Shown here: positions 47,095 to 59,459 of the stretch, one piece after another
How the letters are laid out: each line of letters begins with the position of its first letter
Numbering within the stretch: the first letter of the stretch is position 1
Origin: Theodoxus fluviatilis
Lineage: Eukaryota; Mollusca; Gastropoda; Cycloneritida; Neritidae
Assembly (NCBI GenBank): GCA_034096865.1
Contig: JAWQFJ010028466.1
Coordinates: forward strand, 1 to 64,000
Length of the DNA: 64,000 bases
Direction of reading: 5' to 3'
The notes under the pieces: generated by a model
Database searches by the model: none
Told to the model about the DNA's origin: nothing
What the model saw: only the letters and a program-made list of their open reading frames with translations
Translations under genes and position numbers: made by a program

Positions 47095-48919
47095 CCATCC
47101 GAGTGCAAGGAACTGATCTGGTCAGTTCAAGAATCATTGCTAGGTTGCTTGAACCGACCTGGTCGGTTCAGAATTTTTGTGGTTGATAAAGATATTGTGG
47201 TGTTCTTAAAATGGCAGATTATATCATTTCTCGAAAATAATATTCATTTTGGAAGAAAATAAACACATATTTGGACCCACAAAAGTGCTTGTTATCGTTT
47301 TCTCCCCCATTTCGCTCATGGAGGGCAACATGTCAACAAAAATGGCGACATGCGTTCACTTCCGCGAATGTGCAGAGCATCAATTACAACGAATCTCATA
47401 TGATTCAGAGATTTTCAAGAACAATCTAGTCAGAATATAAGTTTGAAAGGGTGTCATAAACAATTTCAGCACAGTATGCGCTTGTTTTGAAAGAATTTTT
47501 CATAGAATTAGCGTACTGATTGCCATTGCGCATGTTGACGTTTATGATCTAAACAGAGGAGACGAAGCACTACTTGTGATCTACGTAGCCAAAACCGTGG
47601 CAGCGCAGTAATATTTCCTCTGAGACACAGGTTTTCATTGGCTGAGTAACTGATCATGGAAAGAAGGCTCTAGAAATAGCGATCCAATAGGGAAACATAA
47701 TGTAAACAAAGCATGCGCTCGACCGCCCACAATGGCGGATCAACCGAGTACGTCTGGCGAGAGTGAACGATTACGATGTATACGAAGTGCGTTTGAGGTT
47801 CTTGCTGCTGTAATAGATAGCAAAGACAATCCTGATGTTGAGATTGAGGATGACAATGATTCGGACTTCGATCTCGGGAAGAAGGAAAGGATATGTGTTG
47901 TCTGCAGTCCATTCACCAGAGGGAAAGGCGCAGGAGATCGAGAACCTACTGTCCAGGATGTGACGTGGGATGCCATTTAGGCTGTGAGCAAGGTTGGAGC
48001 ACTACAGAAGAATTCCAAAGCGTGGCAGACGAGAGGGAGCTGGAGTTGAAGAGGAGGATGACTGAACAGTCTGTTGATAGTGGCATATCAGAATTGCCTT
48101 ATTCTGACCTTGGCTTTTTGAACTCTGATGAACTCATTGCTGAGGCAAAGTTGCTCATTCCTGTCTTGATATTTTGCATGTTGAAGCTCACAGCAGGAAG
48201 GAAAGTGACATTTAATCCTTTGATTTTTCACATTTGCATGCTTCAATAATAGTCTTATATTAGATGCTACAAAACTGTTTAAAAAACTTATACTCACCAG
48301 AAGTAGCTTATATTATTGTTGACACATTTCTGATTTGATATCAACTCAACAAAGTTTCTTTGTCATGAATGTAAAAAGTGAGGTGTGTAGATAGTGATAC
48401 TTTTTTATTTCACCTTTATTCATTTCCTCACAATTTCATCTGGGTTTTGCTGACATATCTTGTATTTGAATGCTTATGTTAACCAAAATTATCATGTACC
48501 CTAAAATTAACAGAAAGCATTCCGTGGGCAGTCATAATATTTGAATCCTTTCCAAGTTTCTTGTAGCCAAGCAATGCTTACAGGGTTTTTTCTTGGGTAG
48601 GATAATGTTTTTGCTTGTTTGTCAAGTGCTTTTTGTCACCCTTCTTCCAAATAAAAGTGTACCTTAGTAGGTTGGTAGACGACTTCGATTAAAAAAAAAA
48701 TAATTTAAAGCTGCATTCCAGAAGGGATTTTTATTTGCCATAAATATATATGTCATATTTCTGGTAATAAACATATAGTTCATTCAATAAGCTTTCTAGT
48801 GATATAGTTTGTATGTGTTATTTCTGCATGTTGTATGCATATTTGGTCATTTGGCACTTGACCCGTGAACAGGAAAAAACCGGTGACATTCGGGCACTAA
48901 TAGTCTGACGCCCGGAGGA
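47095..48919 (+). mobile_element. piggyBac-type element (internally deleted) in intron 4
   Basis: TTAA flanks both ends (47091-47094 and 48920-48923), the piggyBac target duplication. Ends are imperfect inverted repeats: left CCATCCGAGTGC, right (inward) TCCTCCGGGCGTC. It encloses a relic with the acidic N-terminus and the cysteine-rich C-terminus of a piggyBac transposase. Length 1825 bp. Confidence 0.75.
47732..48120 (+). pseudogene. piggyBac transposase relic lacking the catalytic core
   Basis: Starts MADQPSTSGESERLRC, followed by a D/E-rich segment (EIEDDNDSDFD). It then jumps directly to the zinc-binding tail: ICVVCS in the first frame and, after a frameshift, RRRSRTYCPGCDVGCHLGCE in another. 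The CxxC, CxxC and CxxxC spacing fits the piggyBac C-terminal cysteine-rich domain. The ~400 residues with the DDD catalytic triad are absent. A dead, MITE-like derivative is the likely reading. Confidence 0.7.
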
Positions 48920-49265
48920 TTAAAAATATATCTAGCAGGTGTCAAGTTTCAATATTCATGAGGGCTTGTAGGCTTGTTTCTAGAGTTTGGGTGATGTGTA
49001 TATATGTCTATCTGTTGCAATAGGAGTTGAAGCTATTGCACTATGGCTATATGTAGCTGCAGCTGAAGGAGGAGAGAAGGATGTTGCTAAGAGACATTGC
49101 TAACTGGAAAGTAAAATGTGGAATTCAAGGCTTGGAAAAAGACGGACAAAGGTGTCATTTGTTCTATTTGTTGCACTAGCTGCAAGAAAAGTTGTAAATG
49201 CCTGAGCAGACTTTTTTTGTTTGAGAAACTGACTTGTACTAATTGTTGTCTCTTCTCTTCTCCAG

Positions 49266-49332
49266 GCTTCACTGCCTCCACCATGACAAACCCCATTTGG
49301 TTTGTCAAGACAAGGCTTCAGCTTGATCAGAG
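49266..49332 (+). CDS. SLC25A36: SLC25A33/36-type carrier, exon 5
   Basis: Encodes GFTASTMTNPIWFVKTRLQL and DQ, containing the second carrier signature P161-I-W163-F-V-K166. Tryptophan in place of the usual acidic residue is shared by SLC25A32/33/36 and yeast Rim2, and supports the nucleotide-carrier assignment. CTCCAG acceptor, GTAAGT donor. Confidence 0.95.
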
Positions 49333-49372
49333 GTAAGTCGGCTTTCAATATAGATTTATTGGCCTTTTACTG

Positions 49373-49398
49373 TACACACACAGACACACACACACGCA

Positions 49399-49437
<39 letters not shown>

Positions 49438-49502
49438 TCACACCACACACACACACACACACATACACACATACACTCACACCACACACACACACACTGA
49501 GA
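49373..49502. repeat. (CA)n microsatellite in intron 5
   Basis: CA repeats with ATACACTCACAC interruptions. Confidence 0.95.
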
Positions 49503-49778
49503 GAAAGCACAATCCTTTACAATGCTTTCTAATGAATTATCTCCCTGGAAAGTTACACACTGAAGCCTTGCATTTTTCTCTTTTCTCTGAGCAATGAAAC
49601 TGATCAGCTATGGTATGCTTTTTCCACAACAAAAACCTCTAAATAATGAAATGTTTGCATTTGAACTGAATTTTAGGGGTGTGTTCATTTTGACTGCGGT
49701 GGATGCCGATTTAAATAATCCTAGTTTTGTAGTCATGTGAAGAAGACTTCAACTCATCCCTGCCTGTCTGTTTTGCAG

Positions 49779-50041
49779 ACGCGATGGCAATTTGACGTGT
49801 CGGGAGTGTGTCAAGCGGCTGTATGCGGAGAGAGGTCTTCGAGGTTTCTACAAGGGCATCACGGCATCCTACTTTGGCATCACGGAGACGGTGATCCATT
49901 TTGTCATCTACGAGGCGGTCAAAGCACACCTGCAACAGTTCACGCAGCAGAGCGGCCACTCCCAGTCCCCAGACCTGCTTCGATTCATGCTGGCTGGTGC
50001 CATCTCCAAGACAGTCGCCACCTGTATTGCCTATCCACATG
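49779..50041 (+). CDS. SLC25A36: SLC25A33/36-type carrier, exon 6
   Basis: Largest coding exon. Encodes the repeat-2 matrix helix (CVKRLYAERGLRGFYKGITA), helix 4 (SETVIHFVIYE-like, here ITETVIHFVIYEAVK), a short loop, helix 5 (DLLRFMLAGAISKTVATCIA) and the start of the third signature (PH). The ETVIHFVIYE block is nearly invariant in SLC25A33/36. The exon ends G|GTATGT. Confidence 0.95.
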
Positions 50042-50044
50042 GTA

Positions 50045-50265
50045 TGTTGGCTTTTTTCTGTGTGTTTGTGTGTGTGTTTGTGAGTGTGTTTTCGTGTGTG
50101 CGTGTGTATTCTTGTGTGTTCATTTGTGCGTGTGTATATTTGTGTGTATATGTATTCATGTGTGTGTATTCATGTGTGTGTATTCATGTGTGTGTGTATG
50201 TGGCCACTGGTTTGTGCAAGCTTGTGTGCGTGTGTGTGTCTGTGTGTGTGCGTGTGCAGGCATGC
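50045..50265. repeat. GT-rich repeat in intron 6
   Basis: Imperfect TGTGTG with TATTCATG interruptions, starting directly after the donor site. The long frame continuing from exon 6 is intronic. Confidence 0.9.
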
Positions 50266-50397
50266 ATCTAAATCCACTCAAGCAAGTGAACATGCGTGTG
50301 CGTAAGTTTGAAAGGAGGGCCTAAGAGGTGTTAGTTTGATGAAAAGAGCACTGATTCCATACTGATAATTTTCTCCCTGGAAATGGAATATTTAATA

Positions 50398-50406
50398 ACA
50401 ACAATA

Positions 50407-50443
<37 letters not shown>

Positions 50444-50900
50444 GTTTATTCATAAGCACATACCTTCTCTTGACAGGCAAGCTCATGGCTTTTACAATCC
50501 AAAGAATCAACACTCATACAACCACTCAACACCACATTCCCACAATAAATTCACACACAACACGCATAAACAAAAAACAAAAACTAAGATCAAATAGAAC
50601 AAATAGAACAAAGTATACAATATACACAGCACTTGCCGGCCAGATCAAGTAAGGTGAAGCAGCTCAGCGGGAAAGGTGGATCGGAAGAGGTGGGTCTTTA
50701 GAGCACTTTTGAACTGGGGCAGAGTGTCAGAATGACGGACTGAGAGAGGGAGACTATTCCAGGTTACAGGTCCGATTTAGGAGAAGACACGCTGTCCTTG
50801 AGTTTTCTTATTACAGCGGGGGATCTTGAGCATTCTAGAGTCAGCAGCTGAGCGTAGAGATCTGGAGAGCGTGTAGACTGCAAGAATTTCTGTATGAGCG
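50398..50900 (-). mobile_element. CR1/L2-type LINE 3' fragment in intron 6
   Basis: Read on the minus strand, this is the C-terminal end of a LINE ORF2, then a 3' UTR ending in AATAAA-like sequence and a (TTA)n tail (plus-strand AAT repeats at 50405-50442). It is truncated at its 5' end, as LINE insertions commonly are. It lies opposite to the host gene. Confidence 0.8.
50645..50860 (-). pseudogene. LINE ORF2 C-terminal relic
   Basis: Seventy-two codons in one frame with a single internal TAA. They include SLRSAADSRMLKIPR, VTWNSLPLSVRHSDTLPQFK and SALKTHLFR. The WNSLP, FK-x-x-LKTHLF pattern is the usual C-terminal signature of CR1/L2-group reverse transcriptase proteins. Non-functional fragment. 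Confidence 0.8.
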
Positions 50901-51083
50901 TGTGGTGCTGTGTTGTAAAAGTTAATTTTGACATTATTCACTCAATAGTCCTTCATTATTGTTGTTGTTTTTATATTCCTCTTTGTCACCACACTCCAAA
51001 TTCTTAATAAGTTTGTGATGGATATGCATTGCCAATTGCCAGCTGTCATATACTTATGTCTCCTTTCCTTTGCTGTTTTTCAG

Positions 51084-51283
51084 AGGTTGCACGGACGAGG
51101 TTAAGACAGGAGGGCCACAAATACCGTACATTTGTACAAACTGTCAATACCGTCTTCAGGGAAGAGGGGTTCCGAGCACTGTACTCAGGGTTGTGTACTC
51201 AGCTGCTCCGACAGATTCCAAACACTGCGCTCATGATGGCCACGTATGAAGCGGTGGTCCACCTCCTCTCGCAGTATGAGTGA
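51084..51283 (+). CDS. SLC25A36: SLC25A33/36-type carrier, exon 7 (terminal)
   Basis: Encodes [20 protein letters not shown], completing the third signature P260-H-E262-V-A-R265, the repeat-3 matrix helix ([13 protein letters not shown]) and helix 6 ([20 protein letters not shown]). It ends QYE and TGA at 51281-51283. All three carrier repeats are complete, so the gene looks functional. The RQIPNTA-x-MMATYE block is typical of SLC25A33/36. The acceptor follows GCTGTTTTTCAG. Confidence 0.95.
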
Positions 51284-51891
51284 TCTCTGTGAGAACCGTG
51301 GAAATTCCAGTTCTGCCTTTCCCCAGGGAGGAGGGAACTCTGCAACTTCCAAGTAGTTTCCAAGCACAGAGGAAACCTCATCTCATCAGGGAGATGGAAG
51401 GCACTTCTTGGAGGAGTAGAGCTCATGAAATTTGGAGGGAAACACTTTCAGTGGAGGGCATCCGTCATCCTCTGATCTGGTTGTCAACCCTTCTGCTGGC
51501 TTGCCAGCGCCACCACGAAGAGTGGAAACCTTGCAGTGCCGTCTCTGAGCTCATGCAGAGTGTAGTCTTTCGGTTGGTGAGAGCTGCCAGCGTTTCTCAC
51601 AAGCTGCCACAGTTGTATGATGTTGGCATGTCGAGACACCTTTCCATCTCAAAGACTTTAGCAACTCCATCAAAAACCTCTGTGGTGATGGTTCCAAGGT
51701 GCCAAATGGAGGAATGGTGGAACCCAGTCAGTCCTGTAGACTTTGAGCCAGTTCTGGACTTGGAACTTGTTTATCTACAAGGACTCTGGGTGCATTGTTG
51801 TGCCACCACCATTGCAAGAAAAAAACAACTGCTTAGTCAAAAAGCAAGACCTGTTTCGTGCCTGCTTGGTTGCAGTTTTTTTTTCAGGCAA

Positions 51892-51895
<4 letters not shown>

Positions 51896-51928
<33 letters not shown>

Positions 51929-51990
51929 TGTGTGTTTGGGTGCTTGGGTGTGTGCCTGCTTGAGTGTGTGCGTGCTTGCGTGTGTGTGTG
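51896..51990. repeat. (GT)n microsatellite
   Basis: Pure then interrupted GT repeat inside the likely 3' UTR. Confidence 0.95.
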
Positions 51991-54563
51991 AGCTGGAGTG
52001 GTTACTTTTCTATTGTGTTCGAAACAGAATGTGTGAAAGTGTTGATTGGTAGATAAAACCTGTGATGACTCAAGCGACACGAGATCTTGACATTCTTCTG
52101 TGCTTTCCACTTTCCACGCTGCCCTCACAACTCAACGGAGTAGGATGATCTCTATTGCCTCTGTTGATCTGCTTACCTCAACTTAGGATGCGGCCATTTT
52201 GTCTGGCGGCACCACCTCAGTGCCTGGTGGCACCATTTGTCTGGAACTCCAGAAAGTTCTTCTTTTGTATTGTGAATCTTTCCCACAGACTTTGATTTTG
52301 AGAAAATTATCTGTTTAATTAAGCAATTCTTAAGGGTTGGAAATGTTGCAACTTGATTGGTTTTTGATCTCTCTAATGTCTCTGCTGAGAAATTATGAAT
52401 TAATTCCTATTTTTAAAATAATACTTCGACAGACTTGTTTAAATGCAGAAAACTTTCATCTCAACACATTGTATATGTAAGAAAAATTCTTTTTTGTTTG
52501 ATGGGGTGTTTTTGTCGGCATCTCAAAACTATCGCGCAGTTTTCCCTGAGTGTTTCCTGTAATGAGCTTTGTACAGTGCAGATAAGTTATTCTTTTGGCT
52601 TTTCTGGAAGACAGAGCAGACAGTCTGCTCTCGTGGTCGGCCTAGGTGTAGCATAGTGTGGGATTTACTGCAAGAGAAATGTATGTTCTAAGCATTGGTG
52701 TGATGGGATTCTTCCCAATGAATAATTATTCACCGTCTGCAAGTAGGTTTCCACTTTTCTCCATTGCCATCTTGACCAGTGAGTGAGGCAGACGGTTTTG
52801 TGGCAACTGCTGGTGTAGAACTGGCCGATAAAGCATTTCTTCAACAGATGTTGCATACAGTTCTCTCTGCCCCATACATGACAGTAAACAGTATTTTGTA
52901 AGTAAAATTATGAAAATTGTGCTGAAGTGTGATCATTTGCTTCCTAAGAAGGTTGGTTCTTTGCTTTGTGAATAGTATGGCAAATTGGGAAGGTGGAATT
53001 TGGGACTCCTGCAAGATGCCAGAGATGCATAGCTGCTGATAATGGTGCTGGGAACGGTAGGTGGGATGAAGAGAACTCGATTGGCTGAATGAAATGATTG
53101 GCTGGATGAAATGGTAATTTTGAGAACTAGCACTGAGTGAATATTTTCGGTAAAGTTTGCATTGACTAGTCAAAATGTAGGAAATGGTGGTTGGAAAGTT
53201 TCTTATTTAGTACAGAGAGAAAGGTTTGACCACAACGGTGATGAGGTGTGATAAATAGCGCTGTGCCCAACCGGTAGAGGGCTGCATTTAACTAGGGTTG
53301 GTGCATGCGTTCCAAGGAATGGTGACTGTGATGATGTACATTTCTGGAGTTGAGTGCTGCAAGCTGCGCTTGTCTGAGAGAAGATGGTGCTCTTGCGGTA
53401 CGCCGTGGTGCTCCATGTGCCAGGCAAGTCTTAGGACCCAAGTCCTACCATTTGGGTAAGAAAAGTTCCCAGTCTTTTTACATTCTTTTGGGGGGTAAAT
53501 CCTGACAGATACAAGTATATGTATAACTGACGCTTTCCGGGTATGTTTCTTGAGCATTTCAAACTTTTAAAAATGGTTTTATTTATACTTTGCAGGCGTG
53601 TTTATTATGAAACAAAGGCATTTACAGGTCGAAAAGATGGCTTTATTTGTGTAAATGCTGATATTGGATTCGGACATCATATACATTGTGATTGTGAAAC
53701 TATTTTACTTATTTTGAAACTTTGGCATTTTTCTACTTTGGCAGAATATTGTCATACTGGAAACCCTTGTCCTCAATGTGGTGTGTATTACTATTTTGCA
53801 GCTAGAGCCCAAATCATGTGAGACTTTTCTACCAATTGTCCATTTTCACCAACTTGTACATTTGTATAGACAAGCAAGATGTGATGCAGGACAAAATCGG
53901 GTGTACAGAAGACGAATGCGTCTGTGTGTTACCAGTGGTGGAGTGACTGAGAAATAAATTGTTGACCTTTGGAGTGTGTTTGCTTGTTTTTGAATGTGTA
54001 AGTTTCGTTCTTGAATGGAGGAAGTGAGCTTTCAAGTCTGAAATAAGCTGTGAAAATAATGGAACGATAAGGGAGATGATTGTCCTCTCAATGTGTAGCA
54101 AGAAATTGGTATGTGAAGGTTGAGGAAAAGTTATCTTTGAAGTTTGATATTTATTTATGTGCAAAGTCCAGCAAGTTGTGTGTAAGCAAGTAAAGTCTGT
54201 CACACACTAATTGTTTGGCTAGCAAGATCCAAAGGCACAAATGGGCAAATGATGTAAACTGAATTTTCCCCCCTCCATTTACTTATCTTACATGTTTGGG
54301 CTAGGTTTGCTACTTTCGATCACAATGAATTTTTTTCATCAAGTTGTTTTTGTTCACTTCAAAAATTGGAACTATTTACCTTCAACAAAGTGAAACCTCC
54401 TGATAATTTTGTGGATGAGTGCAAAGAAATGCCAATTTACAAAAATCTGCTAGAAGTTATTGATTTTGATGGCCTGTTGTTGGTCGTTCTTGACAGATGT
54501 TTCTTTGGAAATTCCCAGTACACCAAGTGTATGGTTGTGTTTTGACTTGTGTGTTTGGAAGCC

Positions 54564-54569
54564 AATAAA
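54564..54569 (+). terminator. Candidate poly(A) signal AATAAA
   Basis: AATAAA in GCCAATAAAGG, followed within about 30 bp by a T/C-rich TTTCACTTTCTCTTGGTGTC segment. It is the best-placed candidate for the carrier transcript, though others exist. Confidence 0.35.
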
Positions 54570-54590
54570 GGTTGAAATACATTTCACTTT

Positions 54591-56127
54591 CTCTTGGTGT
54601 CTTTACTGCATGTTGCCAACACAAGCCAGGAGAAGGGCAGCTTTGTTTCAGGCACTAGAGCGCTGTCCTGCTGTCACTGCACCCAGCAGCATGGACGTTG
54701 GAAGCAGTGCAGACTCTTGTAGAGTTGAGCCCTCAAGCAGCGTGTTCCACTCCCGATTGCCTCACCACACCCTGGGGTACAACTGGGTACCTACAAGGGC
54801 AGTGGTGGAACACGGTAACAAGCTTCACCCTTCCTTGCCATCGTGAGCCAGTGTCAGACTGGACTACACCTGCGAGAGCGATGTTGCTGGGACCTGTCAG
54901 TGTGTCCTTTTCTCCACTGCCAGTCACCAGGTGTTGGTACAGGATTCAATTCTCTGGCCTAATGATCAGGGGGTACAGTGTAGAACAGTTCAAGACCCAG
55001 ATATAGACAAACCATTACCTTTCAACAGATACACACCGATGATTCTATGCACGTTGTGTTTGACACGAGTCAAATTGGCCAACTGCTCTCTTACTTATTG
55101 TTAGTAATATTACTTGAGGTTGGCCACATAAGAAAAAAGACACATCATTTAAAAATCTACCGACACCTCGGTAGCAAGTAGGTGCTTCCTGGAACCAGTT
55201 TAGCAAACGCTAATGGAGCAGACTTCCACAGCACAAAGACCACTGATGCCAGCTGATGTGATGACACAAGAGACTTCAGGAGAGGCAAGGCAGTTGATGA
55301 TCTCCAGAGGACAAGCCCCGTCCCCAAGTATTCTGGACCCATCTTCGCAACTTCTCTGGAAAGTAGACAATGACATTCAAATATTTCGAGGAAGCATGTT
55401 GCACAGCTTCACTGTTCTGTACCTGAATGACATTTGAATTCTGTCAATGTACAACAATGAGCAGGGACCAGTTTCTTCTTTGAACAAGCTCAACAGAATA
55501 AGACTAATATATGTGTGCTGTGCAGTAGATTACAACGGAAAACCGGTATCCGAGGCACAAGAAATTGTGCAGTCTCACTTTGGCTGGGGATGTACCTACA
55601 GAAGGCCAGAGTCAAGAAGAAGACATTCAGGGCGGCAGGTGGCAGGTCTACCCTGACCATGGCTTCACACCAGTGCAATGATGACTGTCCTCGTGGAGCT
55701 AAAGCATAACATTTCGTTCACGATGAAAAGCAAAGCAGCCATTACTTGTGACTCATCACTCTCCAACTGGAATGCATCTACAAGAGATTAAATTTGCTGC
55801 TGTTCTTAATTACAGTTTTAGAACACTTTGGGTGAGAGGGAGCAAAATGAAAAAACCACCCACACATCCAATCCACCATCCAACCATGAACCAACCATCC
55901 AATCCACCATCCAATCCACCATCCAACCAATCAAAAAGAGACAACCCCCACCCCCACCCCTAAAGACTAGTATTGTTATTAAGGAGTGAATGTACTCGTT
56001 TGTTAATGCTCTACAGTTGGAATAAGTGCAAATAAAAAAAATCTGAAATGGATTTTCTGTTGTGTTATTTGCTTCTTTAAAAATGCTGGTAAGTTAATCT
56101 AATAATTTCATAGATTTAGTTCAGATG
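54591..56127. other. Unassigned DNA
   Basis: Several 60-130-codon ORFs, none recognised. A short tandem CCATCCAATCCA repeat lies at 55876-55930. An AATAAA followed by T-rich sequence occurs at 56031. Confidence 0.35.
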
Positions 56128-57236
56128 CATGCACACACACATACACACACATATGCATGCACACACACACATATACCTGCCACACACACACACAGGCACA
56201 CACACACATATATACATGCACACACACACACCCATATATACATGCACACACACACACACATATACATGCACACACACACACACATATATATACATGCCAC
56301 ACACACACACACACATATATACATGCACACACACACACACACACATATACATGCACACACACACACACACACACATATACCTGCCACACACACACACAGG
56401 CACACACACACATATATACATGCACACACACACACCCATATATACATGCACACACACACACACACACAGGCACACACACACATATATACATGCACACACA
56501 CACATATACATGCACACACACACACACACATATACATGCACACACACACACACACACATATACATGCACACACACACACACACATAAACATGCACCCACA
56601 CACACATATATACATGCACCCACACACACATGACACATATACATGCACACACACACACACATGACACATATACATGCACACACACACACACACATGACAC
56701 ATATACAGGCACACACACACACACGACACATATACAGGCACACACACACATTCATGCACACACACACATATACATGCACACACACACACATATACATGCA
56801 CACACACACATATACATGCACACACACACACACACATATACATGCACACACACACACATATACATGCACACACACACACATATACATGCACACACACACA
56901 TATACATGCACACACACACACATATACATGCACACACACACACATATACATGCACACACACACACACATATACATGCACACACACACACATATACGTGCA
57001 CACACACACATATACATGCACACACACACACATATACATGCACACACACACACACATATACATGCACACACACACATATACATGCACACACACACATATA
57101 CATGCACACACACACATATACATGCACACACACACATATACATGCACACACACACACACATATACATGCACACACACACACATATACATGCACACACACA
57201 CACACATATACATGCACACACACACACACATATACA

Positions 57237-57270
<34 letters not shown>

Positions 57271-57741
57271 TGCACACACACACACACATATACATGCACA
57301 CACACACACATATACATGCACACACACACATATACATGCACACACACACACATATACATGCACACACACACACATATACATGCACACACACACACATATA
57401 CATGCACACACACACACATATACATGCACACACACATATGACACATGCACACACACATGACACATGCACACACACATGACACATGCACACACACACACAT
57501 ATACATGCACACACACGCACACACACACACACATACATGCACATATACATGCACACACACACACATGACACATATACATGCACACACACACACACACACA
57601 TATACATGCACACACACACACACATATACATGCACACACACACACACATATACATGCACACACACACATATGACACATGCACATATACATGCACACACAC
57701 ATATATGACACATGCACATATACATGCACACACACACATCG
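56128..57741. repeat. CA-rich compound satellite, ~1.6 kb
   Basis: (CA)n blocks of 5-12 dinucleotides separated by regular TATACATG (sometimes TATACCTGC or TGACACATG) spacers, giving ~20-26-bp units. The Cys-Val and His-Thr ORFs of up to 575 codons on both strands are artefacts. Alternating purine-pyrimidine sequence favours Z-DNA. Confidence 0.95.
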
Positions 57742-58872
57742 CATAGACACTCAGAAACAAGCTCCATGCGCTGCACGCAATTCCTTTGTGGTCAAAGGGG
57801 AGATAATTCATCCAAATGTCAGTCATGGGCAGCATTTACTGGCGAGTTGCGTCGTGTCCAACAGGAGCAATGTACACGGTTGCTGGCCTGGAAACCACAC
57901 AGACTGGGAAAGAACTATTTGACAGCGAATTAGTCACTCCAAAGCGGATAAACCGAAGATAATAATCTTTGAACAACAGTAAGAAAAAATGATATCATGT
58001 TTATTGAATAACCTCATATCATACGAAAAGTGTATACTCATTTATTGTGGTTAGGGTGAGAAATCCTTCCTAGTGTGTGTCCCAGTACCACTGTTCCGGG
58101 ATCATCAACATCCAACACTATTCAGCATTTAAGGCAGACACGTCATTTATGTAAGTATTCCTTGAGACCGCAGGTGACGTGCAATGCAGAGAATAGATGA
58201 GCCAGTTGACAAAAACCGTCAAATCTACTTTGCATGATGAAAAGCATACATCACTTCAACAGTTTATTAGGTCTGCACCTGTGAATCACTCCTTCAGTTA
58301 GAATGATGAAAAAGCAGAACTGATTCCCCAGGCCACTACAGTACACTCATGACTGTCGAGTTGTACAGCCAAGGGTTGCGTGGTGAAATGTAAAATGGTT
58401 TGAATCCAGGATATTGGTAATCAATCTTTTTACAAAATCACATATATTACCTTGTTCATGAATTTGTAGTACTTTACATGAAAATGTGTTAAATTTCATC
58501 TCAAATGCTTTCCTTATTGCTATTTATAAAAAAATTAAGTCGACTAAGCAGTAATCACAAAAGTTGTCCCAGGAAGGAGAACTAAACAGACCACCCTAGA
58601 TGCTGATGTCTCAACAAAAACCCCAAACATTTAAGTTGATACAGTTTTGTTTTATTTACATCATATGCATGCAATCTACATTGAATGGAAATTGGAACCA
58701 CAATCTAGCAATGCATGCTTATACTAACATGTAAAATTCTTCAGAGAGAACGCTCACTGTTGGACAATTTCAAACACAAAGCGAGAGGCAAAACCTTGCA
58801 TTATTTATTGTATCACCAATCATAGCCCTTCTTCCCAGCATCCAGGTAGAGCCAGTCTCCAACACACACAGA
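57742..58872. other. Unassigned DNA
   Basis: AT-rich unique sequence. No gene, RNA or repeat supported. Confidence 0.3.
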
Positions 58873-59459
58873 GTAGCCACAGATCCCGTGTAGAATCAAA
58901 ATTCACCCACCTCTCCCTGCTTCCCTACTCACCAACCCCAAACTGTAGCCACAGACCCCGTGTAGAATCAAAATTCACCCACCTCTCCCTGCTTCCCTAC
59001 TCACCAACACCTAACTGTAGCCACAGACCCCGTGTAGAATCAAAATTCACCCACCTCTCCCTGCTTCCCTACTCACCAACACCTAACTGTAGCCACAGAC
59101 CCCGTGTAGAATCAAAATTCACCCACCTCTCCGCGCTTCCCTACTCACCAACCCCTAACTGAAGCCACAGACCCCGTGTAGAATCAAAATTCACCCACCT
59201 CTCCGTGCTTCCCTACTCACCAACACCTAACTGTAGCCACAGACCCCGTGTAGAATCAAAATTCACCCACCTCTCCCTGCTTCCCTACTCACCAACCCCA
59301 AACTGTAGCCATAGACCCCGTACGTGTAGAATCAAAATTCACCCACCTCTCCCTGCTTCCCTACTCACCAACCCCAAACTGTAGCCATAGACCCCGTACG
59401 TGTAGAATCAAAATTCACCCACCTCTCCCTGCTTCCCTACTCACCAACCCCAAACTGTC
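58873..59459. repeat. 72-bp tandem repeat, ~8 copies
   Basis: Units start at 58873, 58945, 59017 and every 72 bp, each with GTAGCCACAGACCCCGTGTA and CACCCACCTCTCC. The last two units carry a 4-bp ACGT insertion (76 bp). The units are nearly identical, so the array is young. Confidence 0.95.

Larger units (their letters stand above)
51284..54590 (+). other. Probable 3' UTR of the carrier gene
   Basis: No further coding exon is seen. It contains a GT microsatellite (51896-51990) and AT-rich DNA. AATAAA at 54564-54569 is a plausible poly(A) signal; an earlier AATAAA at about 53953 and a later one at 56031 are alternatives. The true end needs transcript data. Confidence 0.45.

Noticed and set aside
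49792..50271. Carrier exon 6 extended by the 159-codon ORF
   Set aside because: After PH the frame runs through a GTATGT donor into a GT microsatellite. Family alignment requires joining to exon 7 at E-V-A-R.
56108..57835. Cys/Val-rich ORF of 575 codons
   Set aside because: Product of reading a CA/GT satellite. His/Thr ORFs exist on the opposite strand.
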